64,000 nucleotides of DNA from Micromonospora lutea (GCF_016863535.1 NZ_BOPB01000033.1:1-64000); one strand, 5' to 3'; positions 36,039 to 46,045 are shown, counted from the stretch's first letter. Numbers and translations: made by a program. Notes: generated from the letters alone by a model not told the origin.

Positions 36039-39000
36039 CGGTTCGCCGCCGTCATCGCCGCGATCATTGTCGCCACGTGGGGCGGTTGCAGACAGCTGAA
36101 GTGGTCACCGGGGACGTCGATGACCGTCAGCTCACCGAGACAGACCTCCGGCCAGAAGCGGGCCGCCTCGGCGACGGACCCGGGCAGCAGGCCCCGGTCC
36201 GACGTGGGCCGAACGAGGGTGATGTCGCCGGCGTACGGCTCGGGTTCATGCCGGGCCACCGCCTGGAGGGTCCGTACGAAGACGGCGTGCGCGGCGGCGA
36301 CCCGCGTGGGCCCGTCCCACGCCGGCTCTCCGTCGGCGACCGCCTGATGCACCTGCGCGTGCCGGTCGACGCCGGCGCGCTGCCCGAGGGCGCGGAACGG
36401 TTCGGCGACCCCGGTCAGCCGCTCGTCACCGGTCAGTCGCCCGAGCGCGCCCGCCGACACCACCCCCGGCGAGTCGGCCAGCACGGTCGTGATCGCGTGG
36501 TCCACGGCTGCCTCGTCGGTGGGCCATCCGAGCGTCGCCGGGTCGATGCCGGCAGCTCGGACGAAGGCATGGTCCAGCAGGAGTTCGTCGTCCACCCGGT
36601 ACGGGACACGTTGTCCGGACACGACCGTCAGCCGTGCCGTCGTACCGGCCTCGCTCAGGGCCCGGGCCAACTCCAGGGCGACCGAGGCACCGAGGCCGTA
36701 GCCGATCAGCTCGACGTCGTCGAACCCGGCGTCCCGGATCTCGCCCGCGTAGCGCAGGGCCAGCCCATCGATCAGGGTGGCCGGGTCGTCCGCACCGGTC
36801 ACGCTGCCCTCGGGCACGGTGAGCCCGAAGACCGGCCCGTCCGCAGCGAGCCCGACGGTCAGGGCCCGCAGCGCGGTGAGGGTACCCGTGCCGTCGTGCA
36901 CGAGCAGCCGCACCGGCCCCTGGGCGGGACCACCGAGCGGGACCAGCGGTGACCGCTGAGCCGTTTCGGCCGCCACCGGAGCCGGCGTCGGGTCCGATGC
37001 CAACCGTCCCGCCAGCCCCGCGACGGTCGGCTCGTCGAGCAGGGCCCGCAGCAGTACGTCGAACGGAAAGCGAGCGGCTTCGGGCAGTTGTTCGCGCAGT
37101 TGCCCGACGAACCGTGCGGCCAGCAGCGAGTTGCCGCCCGCGTCGAAGAATCCCAGCTCCCGGCTGGGCGGCCGGCCACCGAGCACCTCGTTCCACAGGT
37201 GGGCGATGCGCTGCTCGACACCCGGCCGTGGCGGTTCGGTCCGCCCGTCGGGCACGGCGGTCGGGGCGGGCGCCGACTCCAGCAGCCGTTTGCGGTCGAC
37301 CTTTCCGTTCGCGGTCAGCGGCAACGCCTCGACGACGCGTACCCGCGCGGGAACCATGTACGCGGGCAGCCGGTCGGCCACCCACGCGACGACCTCGGCG
37401 GAATCGACGGCGCCGGGTGGCCGCTGCGGCACCACGAAGGCGACCAGTGCGCGTTCGAGCGTGTCGTCGCCCGCCGCCAGGACCACACAGCTGCTGACGG
37501 CGGGATGCTCGCCGATCGTCGCCTCGATCTCGCCGAGCTCGATCCGGTGGCCACGGATCTTGACCTGCTGGTCGGCCCGGCCGAGAAACTCGATCTCGCC
37601 GTCGGGGAGATATCGACCCAGGTCACCCGTGCGGTACAGCCGCTCCCCCGTTTCCGGGTGACGGATGAACCGCTCGGCGGTGCGTACCGGGTCGTTGAGA
37701 TATCCGTCGGCCAGCCCGACGCCCGCGATGAACAGTTCACCGGGGACCAGGTCGGGCCGGTCGCGCAGCGCGGAGTCGAGCACGTGAAACCGTTGGTTCG
37801 CCAGCGGCAGTCCGTACGGGATGCTGCGCCAGTGCGATTCGAGTGTCCGGATGCGGTGGTAGTTCGACCAGATCGCCGCCTCCGTCGCCCCACCGAGGCT
37901 GACCAGTTCGGCGTCGGGCACATGGCGGGCGGCATGACCGGGCAGCGACAGCGGGATCCAGTCTCCGGACAGCAGCGCCAGTCGCAGGCTGGACAGGTCG
38001 GCCGGCTCCACGTCCAGGTAGTGCATCAGCATCTGCAACTGCGCGGGAACCGAGTTCCACAGCGTGACGCCGTGGGCGGCAACCATCGCCGCCCAGTGCG
38101 AGGGGTCACCTCGACGCGCCGGGTCGGGCAACACCAGTGCCGCACCCCGGGCCGGCGGCCCGAACAGGTCGTAGACGGACAGGTCGAAGCTCAACGCGGC
38201 GAGGCCGAGCACCCGGTCGGAACCGGTCACGGCGAAGCGCTCGTTGATGTCGTGCACGGTGTTGGCGGCGGCCCGGTGGCTGATCATCACGCCCTTGGGC
38301 GTTCCGGTGGAACCCGAGGTGTGCATGACGTAGGCGAGTGCGGTCTGCTCCGGGCCGGGGTTGTCGGGGATCTCCGCCAACGGCACCGGCCGCGCCTCCG
38401 TCACGTCGACGACGGCGACCTCGGCGGGCAGCGTACCGGCCGACGTGCCGGCGACCACCGCGAACCGGGCACCGCTGTCGATCAGGATGCGGTCCCGGCG
38501 AACGGCCGGCTGGCCGAGGTCGACGGGCACGTACCCGCCGCCGGCGAGGAGCACCCCGAGCACCCCCACGACCTGCTCTCGCGACTTGTCGATCAGGACG
38601 CCGACGAGGTCGCCCGGCCGGCACCCCTCGGCGCGCAGTCGCTCGGCGACCCCGGCGGCGCGGGCCAGCCAGTCCCCGTACGTCATCGACCCGGCGGCGT
38701 CGACGACGGCCGTCCGGTCCGGGTTCTCGCGGGCGTAGGCGACCAACGGTTCGTGCAACAGGCAGTCCGGCACCGGCGCGTCGGTCGCATTCGCGGCGAC
38801 CCGGCGTTCTCGCTGCGCCTGCGGCAGCGGCTGCGGGTCGACCGCCGCCCACGCCGCGTCCGCCACGGCCAACCGGTGCAACAGCTGCACGAACGCGTCG
38901 AACATCTCGTCCACGAGGCGGTCGGGAAAGACCCCCTCACGGATGTCCCAGTTCATGTCCAGACCGCCGAACTGGTCGCCCACCTGACAGTCGATCCACA

Positions 39001-40363
39001 CCTGCGGCGTCTGGCTGATCCCGTACACCGGCCTCGGTTTGCGGCCGGCCACCGACGGCTCGCCGCCGCCGACGCCGATGGCGCCGGTGAACACCACCGG
39101 CAGCACCGCCGCGGCGTCGCGTCCGCGACGCCGGGCAAGTTCGCGTAGCACCTCCACACCGCTGAACAGCCGGTGGTCGAGGTCGTCGAACACCCGCTCA
39201 CCGAGGGCGCGAGCCCGGTCGGCGAAGCTCGTCCGCTCCGAACGCTCCACGGCGAGCACGCTCAGCGAGGTGAAATCGCCGAGCAGGTTGTCAACGTGCG
39301 GATGCAGCGGCATCCGGTTGAGCACCGGCAGCCCCACACAGAACCGGTCGTTGCCGCTCCAGCGACCGATCGTCTCCGTGTACGCGGCCAGCACGGCGTT
39401 GGCGGGGGTGACGCCGTGCTCGGCGGCACGGGCCTTCAGCGACCGCCACACCTGGTCGTCCACCGTGGCGGCCAGGCGGCGGAACCGCGCTGATGCGGAG
39501 ACCGGATCCTGGTCGTCGCGCAGCGGGAGGGCCGGGGCACCGGGCAGCTGGTCGATCCGCTCCAACCAGTACGACCGGTCCCGGCCGTACCGGTCGGTGT
39601 CCCGCAACCGGCGCTCGGCCAGCACGTAGTCCCGGAAGGTCGCCTCCACCGGGGGCAGGACGCAGTCCGGTTGCCGGTAACGGCTGTCGAGTTCGACGAG
39701 CACCCGTTGCAGGCTGAGCCAGTCCAACGCCATGAAGTCGACGGAAACGTGCAGCACGCTACGGTCGGCGGCCAGGGTGAGGCGCAGCTCGTACATCGGC
39801 CGCTCACCGGTGGGATGCACCCGGTGGGACAACTCGTCGCGCGCCCTGGCGATCGTTTCCCCCACGGCGTCGCCGGGTGCCCCGCGCAGGTCGGCCACCG
39901 TGATACCGGTACGCGGTGGCGCGGGCAACACGCGTTGGGAGCCGTCCTCCTGGATGACGGTTCGCAGGGCGTCGTGTCGGCGTACCAGACCGTCCCACGC
40001 CTGCCGCATCCGATCCGGATCGAGGTCCGCCGGGTACTCGAACTCCTGGTAGAGGTGACAGGAGACCGCGCCGTAGGCGAAGGCCGGGTTGCGTCCGAAC
40101 AGGTAGGCCGACTGGATGTCGGTCAGCGGAAAGGCCTCGTCCCGCGCCTCCGGGTGGTCCCGCCACACCGGGGCGAACCCCTGATCGGCGGTGCCGCTGG
40201 TGTCGGACATGGTGGCCAGCAGTTCGGCCTTGCTGCCGCGCAGCCGGGCGAGGAGTTCGTCGGTCATGCTGCCGCGGGGAGCCCGGAACCGTAGCTGCTG
40301 GCCCTCCCGCCAGACCTGGATACCGGCGCTGGCGAACTCGTCGAGCAGGTCGCTGGCGTTCAC
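36035..40363 (-). CDS. NRPS 2: TubC dock-Cy-A(Cys)-PCP-TE
   Basis: 1442 residues; GTG start overlapping the NRPS 1 stop (GTGA). Domains: TubC-type docking region (about 1-52); heterocyclization domain (about 70-500) with the diagnostic DFMALDWLS (DxxxxDxxS); adenylation domain (about 525-1030), core motif HTSGSTGTPKGV and A10 LTANGKVDRKRL; carrier domain with FFDAGGNSLLAARF (Ser about 1080); C-terminal thioesterase-like domain (about 1150-1442). The specificity residues read D-L-Y-N-L-S-L-I-W, the published cysteine code. No methyltransferase is inserted, unlike PchF. The TE has GYGLGA (about 1222) where GxSxG is expected, so the nucleophile is Gly. It should add and cyclize a second cysteine. 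Confidence 0.93.
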   Translation of the reverse strand: MNASDLLDEFASAGIQVWREGQQLRFRAPRGSMTDELLARLRGSKAELLATMSDTSGTADQGFAPVWRDHPEARDEAFPLTDIQSAYLFGRNPAFAYGAVSCHLYQEFEYPADLDPDRMRQAWDGLVRRHDALRTVIQEDGSQRVLPAPPRTGITVADLRGAPGDAVGETIARARDELSHRVHPTGERPMYELRLTLAADRSVLHVSVDFMALDWLSLQRVLVELDSRYRQPDCVLPPVEATFRDYVLAERRLRDTDRYGRDRSYWLERIDQLPGAPALPLRDDQDPVSASARFRRLAATVDDQVWRSLKARAAEHGVTPANAVLAAYTETIGRWSGNDRFCVGLPVLNRMPLHPHVDNLLGDFTSLSVLAVERSERTSFADRARALGERVFDDLDHRLFSGVEVLRELARRRGRDAAAVLPVVFTGAIGVGGGEPSVAGRKPRPVYGISQTPQVWIDCQVGDQFGGLDMNWDIREGVFPDRLVDEMFDAFVQLLHRLAVADAAWAAVDPQPLPQAQRERRVAANATDAPVPDCLLHEPLVAYARENPDRTAVVDAAGSMTYGDWLARAAGVAERLRAEGCRPGDLVGVLIDKSREQVVGVLGVLLAGGGYVPVDLGQPAVRRDRILIDSGARFAVVAGTSAGTLPAEVAVVDVTEARPVPLAEIPDNPGPEQTALAYVMHTSGSTGTPKGVMISHRAAANTVHDINERFAVTGSDRVLGLAALSFDLSVYDLFGPPARGAALVLPDPARRGDPSHWAAMVAAHGVTLWNSVPAQLQMLMHYLDVEPADLSSLRLALLSGDWIPLSLPGHAARHVPDAELVSLGGATEAAIWSNYHRIRTLESHWRSIPYGLPLANQRFHVLDSALRDRPDLVPGELFIAGVGLADGYLNDPVRTAERFIRHPETGERLYRTGDLGRYLPDGEIEFLGRADQQVKIRGHRIELGEIEATIGEHPAVSSCVVLAAGDDTLERALVAFVVPQRPPGAVDSAEVVAWVADRLPAYMVPARVRVVEALPLTANGKVDRKRLLESAPAPTAVPDGRTEPPRPGVEQRIAHLWNEVLGGRPPSRELGFFDAGGNSLLAARFVGQLREQLPEAARFPFDVLLRALLDEPTVAGLAGRLASDPTPAPVAAETAQRSPLVPLGGPAQGPVRLLVHDGTGTLTALRALTVGLAADGPVFGLTVPEGSVTGADDPATLIDGLALRYAGEIRDAGFDDVELIGYGLGASVALELARALSEAGTTARLTVVSGQRVPYRVDDELLLDHAFVRAAGIDPATLGWPTDEAAVDHAITTVLADSPGVVSAGALGRLTGDERLTGVAEPFRALGQRAGVDRHAQVHQAVADGEPAWDGPTRVAAAHAVFVRTLQAVARHEPEPYAGDITLVRPTSDRGLLPGSVAEAARFWPEVCLGELTVIDVPGDHFSCLQPPHVATMIAAMTAANR

Positions 40364-43300
40364 ACCGCACCCTCTTCGAAGTCCTCGGCAGTGTCCCAGC
40401 CGGCGGGCCGCGTCCCGCCGGTCGCGTCCCGCAGTTCGTCGATGAGCACGCTCAGTCCGGCGACCGTCGCCGCGCGCATGACGTCGCGCATGGGCAGGTC
40501 GACCCCCCACACCCCACGTACCTCGGCGACGAACCGGGTGGCGAGCAGGCTGTCGCCGCCGAGCCGGAAGAAGTTCTCGTCGCGACCCACCCCGTCCAGG
40601 CCGAGCAGCTTCGCCCAGCGCTCGGCGACGAAGACCTCGGTGCCACCGCGCGGTGGGGCACCGACGTCGCGTGGTCGATCGACCGCCTGTTCGAGGACCG
40701 CCTGGATACGTCGCCGGTCGACCTTGCCGTTGGCGCTGAGCGGCAGCGCGGGCAGCACGGCGATCTGGGCCGGCACCATGTGCTCGGGCAACCGGTCCTC
40801 GGCCCACCGGCGCACCCGGTCCGGGTCGACCCCGCCCGCCGTCGCGGGGCGGTCGGCGGTCAGCAGGATCTCGCCGGTGGCCTCGGTACGCAGCAGCCGC
40901 ACGTCGGTCAGCCCCGCCGCGAGCAACGCCTGCGTCCAGCGGTCGGGGCCATGGAGCCAGCCGACCCGACCGTCCGCGTCGAGCCGACCCGCACGTGCTT
41001 CCAGCGGCAGCGCGCTCACCAGCGCCAGTGGTGTCGGGTGGGCGCGTTCGAGCAGGTACAGCCGGCCGCCGGGGGCGAGCAGCAGTCCCATGGTGGCCGC
41101 CGCCGTCTCCGGGTCGGGCATCCGGTGCAGGACGTTGTTCGCCACAACGGCGTCGAAGGCGTGGGTGTGCGGTGCGGCGATGGCGTCGGGGCTTTGCACC
41201 GCTACCCGGACGCGGTGCCCGTGCTCACGCAGCAGCGTCTCGGCCTTGGCCAACGTCGGCCGCGCGGCCCCGAGCAGCGTGTACTCGACCGCTGCCCCGG
41301 GCAGTGCCGCCAACAGCCGGGTGGCACCTCGGCCGCTGTCGGTCTGCCACTCGGCCACCGTCCGGGGTGATGCGCCGCCATGTTCCTGCAGGTCGTGCGC
41401 GATGGCGGCAAGACACTCGGCGGTGGCGGGCATCAGGTCGTTGAGCGCCTCCGGTGCCAGCACCGGATCGTCCAGCAACGCGGTGGCGTCGGCGTCACCG
41501 GACAGGATGGCCGTGTAGAGCGGCGCGGCCCATTCCAGGGTGGCCGAGACCGGCGCCAGGCGAGTGTCGAGAGTGCTCTCCCGAACCCGCTTGACCCACG
41601 TGGCGTCCGTGACCTCGGCCCACCTCGGTCCGGGCGCGTATCCGTCGGACGCACGGGACACCACGTCGCGGTGCGCCAGATAGTCGAACCAGACGTCCAG
41701 GACCGGCCGTTGCCCGGCGCTGACGGTGAACGGTGTGCTTCCGGGTTCGATCAGCGGCGCGACGACCTCGGTCAACAGCACCTCGACCAGTTGGTGTTCG
41801 AGCAGGAGCGGGTCGTCCTCGTTCGCCGCGCTGGTCAGCGGCGGCAGGAATTCCTCGCCCGGCCGGCCGGCGGTGCGCTCGACGACCGGGAGATCAGCGT
41901 CCGACGTCGACGAACGCTCGACCACGGCGGCGACCACCTCGCGTCGACCGTCGGTGACGACGACGGCGACGGCCTGGGCCACCTCGGGGTACGCGGTCAG
42001 GCAGGATTCGATCTCGCCCAGTTCGACCCGGAAGCCGTTGATCTTCACCTGCTGATCGAGGCGCCCCAGGAACTCCAGGTTGCCGTCGGGCCAGTAACGA
42101 CCCAGGTCGCCGGTGCGGTACCAGCGCTCGCCGTCCACCACCGGGAAGCGGAGCGCGCTCAACTCGGTGTCGCCCCGGTAGCCCAGCGCCACCCCGGCGC
42201 CGCCGATCCACAACTCGCCCGGCACCCAGTCGGGGCAGTCCCGGCCGCGGCTGTCCACTACGCGGAACTTCTGGTTCCGCAGCGGCGTGCCGTACGGGAT
42301 CGACCGCCAGTCGGCGGGCACCTCGACGACCTCGAAGGAGTTCGACCAGATCGCCGCCTCGGTAGCGCCGCCGAGCGAGATGAACCGGCAGCGTCCGTCG
42401 GTCGCACCGGCCAGCCTGCCGGGCAGGTCGAGCCCGATCCAGTCGCCGGAGAGCAGGGCGAGGCGCATCGTGGCGGGAAGAGCGGCGTCGTCCGCCGCGG
42501 TGAGCAGCATGTCCAGCAGGGCGGGAACCGTGTTCCAGATGGTCACCCCGTGCCGGCGGCACAGCGTCAGCCACTCGGCGGCGTCGCGCCGGCCGGACTC
42601 GGGTACCAGCACCGCGGCGCCACCCACCGCGAGCAGACCGAAGATGTCCCACACCGAAAGGTCGAAGTCCAGCGCGGACACCGCCAGGACGCGGTCCGTG
42701 GGACCGACCTCGAACCGCTCGTTGATGTCCTCGACGGTGTTGACCGCCGCACGATGGGTGAGTTCGACACCCTTGGGCAGGCCGGTGGAGCCCGACGTGA
42801 AGATCACGTACGCGGCGTCGTCGGGATCGACGGGGACCGGCGCGGCCAGCGGCTCGGCCTGCTCGGCGGCGTCGATGGTGAGAACCTCGGCGCTCAACCC
42901 GGTCGGGTCCACCAGCCCGCTGCCGTCGAGGACGACCTGGACACCGCTGAGTTCGAGGATGCGGGCGCGTCGCTCGGCGGGCTGGTCCACACCGACCGGG
43001 ACGTACGCGGCGCCGGCGGCGAGTACGCCGAGCACCGCCACGATCTGCGGTACGCCCTTGGGCGCCAGCACCGCCACGTACGATCCACGGCCCACACCGC
43101 GCCCGGCCAACGCCCCGGCGACGCGCAGGGCACGTGCGGCCAACTCGTCGTGGTGCAGCGCCTCCTGCTCGCCCCACAGCAGCGCGGCCTGCCCGGCCCG
43201 CTCGCCAGCCTGGGCGAAGAACCGCGTGTGCAGCAGGTTGTCGGTCATCGACCGGGTCGTCGAATTGACCACTGCCCTCGTCCGTCGGGTTGCCACGGGC

Positions 43301-44916
43301 AGGTCGATCTCCGGCACCGAGCTCGTCCACGCACCGGCCATCAGGCTGCGGACCAGCGACTCGTACGCGGCCAGCATCGCGTCCAGCATGCCGTCGGGAA
43401 AGAGCGCCTCGACGGCGTCCCACACCAGGCGTACGGTGCCGTCGCTGGTGCGGTAGATCTGGTGGTCGAGCCAGATCTGCGGGGTCTGGGAGATCATCCA
43501 CGTCGGCTCACCGAACTGCGCGGCGAACTCCTCCGGGATCAGCGGAGCGGACAGGTCCACGGAGAACACCACGGGGGCCGTACGGGGTGATTCCGGGTCA
43601 GCGCGGGTGAACTCGCGCAGCACGTCAACGCCGGTGTAGGCGGCGTGCCCGATGTCCTCGTGCATCTGCTTCTGCAGCGTGCGTGCGTGGTCGGCGAAGC
43701 TGTCGCCGGAGAGGTCGACCTCGAGCAGCACCAGACCGGAGAAGTCGCCCACCAGCCGGGGCATCTCGGGATGCACGTCGAGGTCACGGTCGAACAGCGG
43801 GAGGCTGAGCAGGAAGTGCTCGTCTCCGCTCCAGCGGCTCAGGACCGTCGCGTAGGCGGTGGCCAGCACCGCTGCCGGCGTCAGTCCCGCCTCGCCGGCC
43901 CGACGCTCCAGCTCCCGCCACTCCGGCACGGTGAGGTCGAAGAAGCGACGGGCGAAGCGTTGCACGGTGACCGCTTCCGGGTCGACCGCGAGCGGCAGTT
44001 TCGGACCGCCGGGCAGCGTCGGCAGCCGCCGCTGCCAGTACGGGCGGGCCCGGTCCCGCTCTGCGGCCCGGGTGTCGGCCTGTTCGGTGAGGTAGCGGCC
44101 GAAGGAGTAAGCGACCTCGCCGAGGGCCTCCGGGTCGTCGTACAGGACGACCAGGTCGGAGAGCATCACCCGGAAGCTGGCCAGGTCCACGGCCAGCAGG
44201 TCGATGTTGAAGTGCAGCCGGTCCACCCCGCCGGGCAGCCGGGTGAGCAGCACGTCGACCACCTCGCCGCGGCCGACCTCCAGGATGCGGTGCGAGAGCC
44301 GGTCACGCAGCTCCAGCGCCGCCGCAGCGGCCTCGTCGGCGGGGCGGTCACGCAGATCGTGCACGGTCAGCCCGGGCCACGGGGACTCCGGCAGAACCTG
44401 CTGGGTCGCGTCCTCGTCGAAGCGCGCCCGCAGCATCGGATGGCGTGCCAGCAACGCCCGGACAGCCCGTTCGAGTCGCTGGGCGTCCACGCCGGTCGAC
44501 TCGAACTCAAGATAGTTGTGGCAGCCGACGCCGCCGAGCGCGTGGTTGCCCGAACGACCGAACAGATACGCCTGCTGCACCGGGGTCAGCGGGAAGGCCC
44601 CGTCCGGGTCGCGCCGTTCGTCGTCGGGGACCGGCCGCTCGGGTGCCGTCGGTTCGGGCGCAGCCACCGGGACGCCGACCAGCCCGGCCCACGCCGACAG
44701 CCGGGGGTCGGTGGCCAACTCGGTGAACGTGACCTCGGCGCCTGCGTTGTTGAGCCGGCTGGTCAGGCGCATCAGATGCAGCGACTGCAGGCCGAGTTCG
44801 AACAGGTTGCTGTCATCGTCCGCTGTGGTCAACTCCATGCCGAGCAGTTCGGACACGGCAGCGCGCAGGGCGTCCCGATCCGTCCCGGCGCCGCAGTCGG
44901 TGTTCTCCGATAACAT
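40360..44916 (-). CDS. NRPS 1: ArCP-Cy-A(Cys, embedded MT-like/E)-PCP
   Basis: 1518 residues from ATG 44916 with GGGAG seven bases upstream. Domains: N-terminal aryl carrier protein (Ser45 in LFELGLQSLHLM); heterocyclization domain (about 105-530) with IDLLAVDLAS; adenylation domain (from about 560) with A8 KINGFRVELGEIE; an inserted methyltransferase-like domain (about 1010-1365) between A8 and A9; A10 LSANGKVDRRRI; carrier domain with FFRLGGDSLLATRF (Ser about 1455). Specificity residues read D-L-W-N-L-S-L-I-W, one change from the cysteine code. The insert keeps VVANNVLHRMPD and LLAPGGRLYLLE but its SAM-binding glycine motif is degraded, as in the PchE/HMWP2 epimerase domain. It should load the aryl acid, couple cysteine and form an (inverted) aryl-thiazoline. 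Confidence 0.93.
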   Translation of the reverse strand: MLSENTDCGAGTDRDALRAAVSELLGMELTTADDDSNLFELGLQSLHLMRLTSRLNNAGAEVTFTELATDPRLSAWAGLVGVPVAAPEPTAPERPVPDDERRDPDGAFPLTPVQQAYLFGRSGNHALGGVGCHNYLEFESTGVDAQRLERAVRALLARHPMLRARFDEDATQQVLPESPWPGLTVHDLRDRPADEAAAAALELRDRLSHRILEVGRGEVVDVLLTRLPGGVDRLHFNIDLLAVDLASFRVMLSDLVVLYDDPEALGEVAYSFGRYLTEQADTRAAERDRARPYWQRRLPTLPGGPKLPLAVDPEAVTVQRFARRFFDLTVPEWRELERRAGEAGLTPAAVLATAYATVLSRWSGDEHFLLSLPLFDRDLDVHPEMPRLVGDFSGLVLLEVDLSGDSFADHARTLQKQMHEDIGHAAYTGVDVLREFTRADPESPRTAPVVFSVDLSAPLIPEEFAAQFGEPTWMISQTPQIWLDHQIYRTSDGTVRLVWDAVEALFPDGMLDAMLAAYESLVRSLMAGAWTSSVPEIDLPVATRRTRAVVNSTTRSMTDNLLHTRFFAQAGERAGQAALLWGEQEALHHDELAARALRVAGALAGRGVGRGSYVAVLAPKGVPQIVAVLGVLAAGAAYVPVGVDQPAERRARILELSGVQVVLDGSGLVDPTGLSAEVLTIDAAEQAEPLAAPVPVDPDDAAYVIFTSGSTGLPKGVELTHRAAVNTVEDINERFEVGPTDRVLAVSALDFDLSVWDIFGLLAVGGAAVLVPESGRRDAAEWLTLCRRHGVTIWNTVPALLDMLLTAADDAALPATMRLALLSGDWIGLDLPGRLAGATDGRCRFISLGGATEAAIWSNSFEVVEVPADWRSIPYGTPLRNQKFRVVDSRGRDCPDWVPGELWIGGAGVALGYRGDTELSALRFPVVDGERWYRTGDLGRYWPDGNLEFLGRLDQQVKINGFRVELGEIESCLTAYPEVAQAVAVVVTDGRREVVAAVVERSSTSDADLPVVERTAGRPGEEFLPPLTSAANEDDPLLLEHQLVEVLLTEVVAPLIEPGSTPFTVSAGQRPVLDVWFDYLAHRDVVSRASDGYAPGPRWAEVTDATWVKRVRESTLDTRLAPVSATLEWAAPLYTAILSGDADATALLDDPVLAPEALNDLMPATAECLAAIAHDLQEHGGASPRTVAEWQTDSGRGATRLLAALPGAAVEYTLLGAARPTLAKAETLLREHGHRVRVAVQSPDAIAAPHTHAFDAVVANNVLHRMPDPETAAATMGLLLAPGGRLYLLERAHPTPLALVSALPLEARAGRLDADGRVGWLHGPDRWTQALLAAGLTDVRLLRTEATGEILLTADRPATAGGVDPDRVRRWAEDRLPEHMVPAQIAVLPALPLSANGKVDRRRIQAVLEQAVDRPRDVGAPPRGGTEVFVAERWAKLLGLDGVGRDENFFRLGGDSLLATRFVAEVRGVWGVDLPMRDVMRAATVAGLSVLIDELRDATGGTRPAGWDTAEDFEEGAV

Positions 44917-44995
44917 TCTCAAGCTCCCTTGCGCGCTATCGACTCCGCTGCGGGATTGTTTGGTTCGAAATACGTCGACTGGCGGGACGCGAGAT

Positions 44996-45020
44996 TGATG
45001 TCAGGCATTTGGCGACATCA
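44996..45020. promoter_or_regulatory. Inverted repeat upstream of NRPS 1
   Basis: TGATGTC (44996-45002) and GACATCA (45014-45020) are perfect complements with an 11-base spacer, about 80 bp upstream of the NRPS 1 start in the 224-bp gap after the hydrolase gene. Symmetry and position suit a repressor site, for example for metal or pathway control, but it matches no consensus I know. Confidence 0.4.
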
Positions 45021-45140
45021 GCGCCGACACCTGGCCCCGACCCTAACAGCAGCCCGCAGCACCGAGCAATCCATTGTCGCCCGATGGGTGGCTGTGAATA
45101 TTGTGGACGATGTCATGAGAATTACACATCGGTGGTCGGG

Positions 45141-46004
45141 CTACCGGTCGACCCCGAGCAGTTCGGTAAGGGAATCACCCAACATTGTTCCCGGAAGGCC
45201 GAGATCGAAAGCCAGATCGAAGTGGTTCCGGGACGGCACGACGAGGTCCGTCACCCGGCCGCCGCCGGCCCGCACGGCATCGACGAACTCCGCCTGTTGC
45301 CTGCCGAACTCGTCGGTTTCGTTCTCACCCCGCGCGACGACCAGCGGTGGCAGCAGCGACGGCAGCCGGCGCATCGGGCTGTAGTCACGCGCCGTCTCCG
45401 GGTCCAGCCCGAGCGCCTGGTTGACGTACGTCCGGCGGACCGGCTCCAGATCGTAGACGCCGCTGAGCAGGACCGCGCCCGCCACCGCCCGATCGGGACG
45501 GTCCCCGTGCCGCTGCCAACCGGCCGGGTCGAGCAGCGACATGACGGCCAGGTGCGCGCCCGCGGAACAACCGCTCAGGTAGATCGATCCGGGGCGCGCC
45601 GGGAGCTGCCCGGCGTTGCGACAGATCCACCGAACTCCGTCGGCGACCATGCCGACGATCTCCGGTAGTCGGTACGCGGGCGCCAGGCCGTAACCCAACG
45701 CCGCGACGGAGATCCCGCGCGGCACCAGATCCAACGCCATGAAGGACGATTCGAGTCGGCTCAACTCCTGCCAGTAACCACCGTGAATGAACACCAGCAA
45801 CGGGCCACCCGCGTCGGCTGCCGGGAAATAGTCGAGCAATTGCTCGGGGCGTGATCCGTAGCGTATGCCGGAATACACATCCAGCCGGTCGCGCGCCATT
45901 GCGCTACGTTCGGCGTACTCGCGTAGAAAGACGTTGATGTCCGCGACGCACGAACTCGGCGAGTACTGAACATCCAGGGAACGTTGGTCGTACGTCAGAT
46001 ACAC
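45141..46004 (-). CDS. Kynurenine-formamidase-like alpha/beta hydrolase
   Basis: 287 residues from a GTG at 46004 with GGAG nine bases upstream; an earlier GTG at 46061 would start inside a perfect palindrome and is rejected. The oxyanion motif FIHGGYW is the hallmark of the kynurenine formamidase/esterase group. Nucleophile in LSGCSAGAHLAV, acid in GENETDEF and His in SRNHFDLAF complete the triad. Lying beside a tryptophan 2,3-dioxygenase, it most likely hydrolyses a (chloro- and possibly hydroxy-) N-formylkynurenine. It is separated from the halogenase gene by a strong hairpin, so it may begin a separate transcript with the NRPSs. Confidence 0.85.
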   Translation of the reverse strand: MYLTYDQRSLDVQYSPSSCVADINVFLREYAERSAMARDRLDVYSGIRYGSRPEQLLDYFPAADAGGPLLVFIHGGYWQELSRLESSFMALDLVPRGISVAALGYGLAPAYRLPEIVGMVADGVRWICRNAGQLPARPGSIYLSGCSAGAHLAVMSLLDPAGWQRHGDRPDRAVAGAVLLSGVYDLEPVRRTYVNQALGLDPETARDYSPMRRLPSLLPPLVVARGENETDEFGRQQAEFVDAVRAGGGRVTDLVVPSRNHFDLAFDLGLPGTMLGDSLTELLGVDR

Positions 46005-46045
46005 GTCAATTCGCTCCGGTACCGAAACGGTCGCTGCTGATCGCT

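Noticed and set aside
40364..40807. Upstream extension of the NRPS 2 reading frame
   Set aside because: It overlaps the end of NRPS 1 in another frame; the GTGA overlap at 40363-40360 and the TubC dock give a better start.
40820..41920. Embedded domain of NRPS 1 as an active methyltransferase
   Set aside because: The SAM-binding glycine motif is degraded, so an epimerase-like role is preferred.
40391..44913. Plus-strand frames of 375 to 736 codons across NRPS 1
   Set aside because: Antisense shadows with composition bias and no motifs; the minus strand has complete Cy, A and PCP signatures.
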